A stretch of 64,000 nt of DNA from Rhizobium oryzihabitans. GTDB lineage: Bacteria > Pseudomonadota > Alphaproteobacteria > Rhizobiales > Rhizobiaceae. The notes under the pieces were generated by a model. The model worked only from the letters and a program-made list of their open reading frames with translations, had not been told where the DNA came from and searched no databases. How positions within the stretch are numbered: the first letter of the stretch is position 1; each line of letters opens with the position of its first letter. A program made the translations under genes and the position numbers. Of the stretch, positions 63,792-64,000 are shown piece by piece. The DNA is taken from the NCBI RefSeq assembly GCF_010669145.1, contig NZ_CP048632.1:186001-250000 (forward strand). The letters are read 5' to 3'.

Positions 63792-64000
63792 ATGTCTGAA
63801 GCTGTTTCCCTTACATTTCCCGATGGATCCGTGCGCAGCTACCCCGCCGGTACGACCGGCCGCGAGGTCGCCGAATCCATTTCCAAATCGCTTGCCAAGA
63901 AGGCCGTCGCCATTGCGCTTGACGGCACTGTGCGCGATTTGTCCGAGACCATCACCGATGGCAAAATCGAGATCGTCACGCGTGAAGACGGGCGTGCGCT
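63792..64000 (+). CDS. thrS: Threonyl-tRNA synthetase (partial, N-terminus only)
   Basis: The first 69 codons of threonyl-tRNA synthetase, ending at the window edge. The N-terminal TGS domain is visible: [20 protein letters not shown], then [20 protein letters not shown], and the start of the following strand. The catalytic and anticodon-binding domains lie outside. ATG at 63792 with GGAGAG upstream. No T-box or attenuator is visible in the 126 bases before it. Confidence 0.93.
   Translation, partial: MSEAVSLTFPDGSVRSYPAGTTGREVAESISKSLAKKAVAIALDGTVRDLSETITDGKIEIVTREDGRA

Overview
The window reads as ordinary chromosome of a Rhizobiaceae alphaproteobacterium, most probably a member of the Agrobacterium tumefaciens complex. 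The grounds are high-GC coding bias on both strands; phosphatidylcholine synthase; a ceramide-glucosyltransferase-type (GT21) lipid glycosyltransferase; DUF982, DUF1127, DUF1489, PAS_5 and IalB family proteins; the order recG / sdhE / mfd; glnB-glnA behind a sigma-54 site; and several intergenic palindromes of the kind scattered through rhizobial genomes. The genus is inferred from family content, not from a database search. No prophage, insertion sequence, CRISPR array or rRNA was seen. Three tRNA genes are present (Arg-TCT, Pro-TGG, Lys-TTT).

Layout. 1-6395: a partial aldo/keto reductase and a divergent LysR regulator, followed by a compact run of six exported or membrane proteins: two alpha/beta hydrolases, a carboxymuconolactone-decarboxylase-like protein, a mandelonitrile-lyase-type cupin, a P460-type c-cytochrome and a DUF4405 membrane cytochrome. 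This is the most unusual gene set here and may be an uncharacterised periplasmic oxidation or detoxification pathway. 6470-17799: tRNAs, an NDUFS4-like complex I subunit, the GT21 enzyme, DUF982, BON and DUF192 proteins, a tandem cold-shock-domain protein, glyoxalase I, an M15-type lipoprotein, a GT25 enzyme, CcdA, an AEC carrier, a UbiH-type hydroxylase and phosphatidylcholine synthase. 18139-23866: a BMP-type ABC importer (ATPase, two permeases, binding protein) followed by a FadR-type GntR regulator. 24073-29179: glmU, glmS, an acetyltransferase, a DUF502 protein and a ParD/ParE-like toxin-antitoxin pair with a clear operator. 29204-35815: recG, sdhE, mfd. 36255-48046: EamA exporters, a FrnE-type oxidoreductase, a peptide-binding protein, IalB, hspQ, glnB-glnA, the NAD(P)HX repair enzyme, a GlxA-type regulator and a DUF1127 protein. 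48330-54715: LysR, an MTHFR-like protein, a formyltransferase, entericidin, a phosphodiester glycosidase, a tiny membrane protein and sdaA. 54781-64000: DUF1489, a transglutaminase-like peptidase, PilZ and PAS_5 proteins, rhomboid, a CBS protein, patatin, hisI, folE, an IscU-like scaffold, yidD, DUF1697 and the start of thrS.

A striking property of the sequence itself is that six genes are broken by a single missing base, and every time the break lies where a run of five G or C would restore the frame but only four are present (LysR 935, gloA, ccdA, the peptide-binding protein, ialB, the phosphodiester glycosidase). This pattern points to homopolymer miscalls in the assembly rather than six real pseudogenes.
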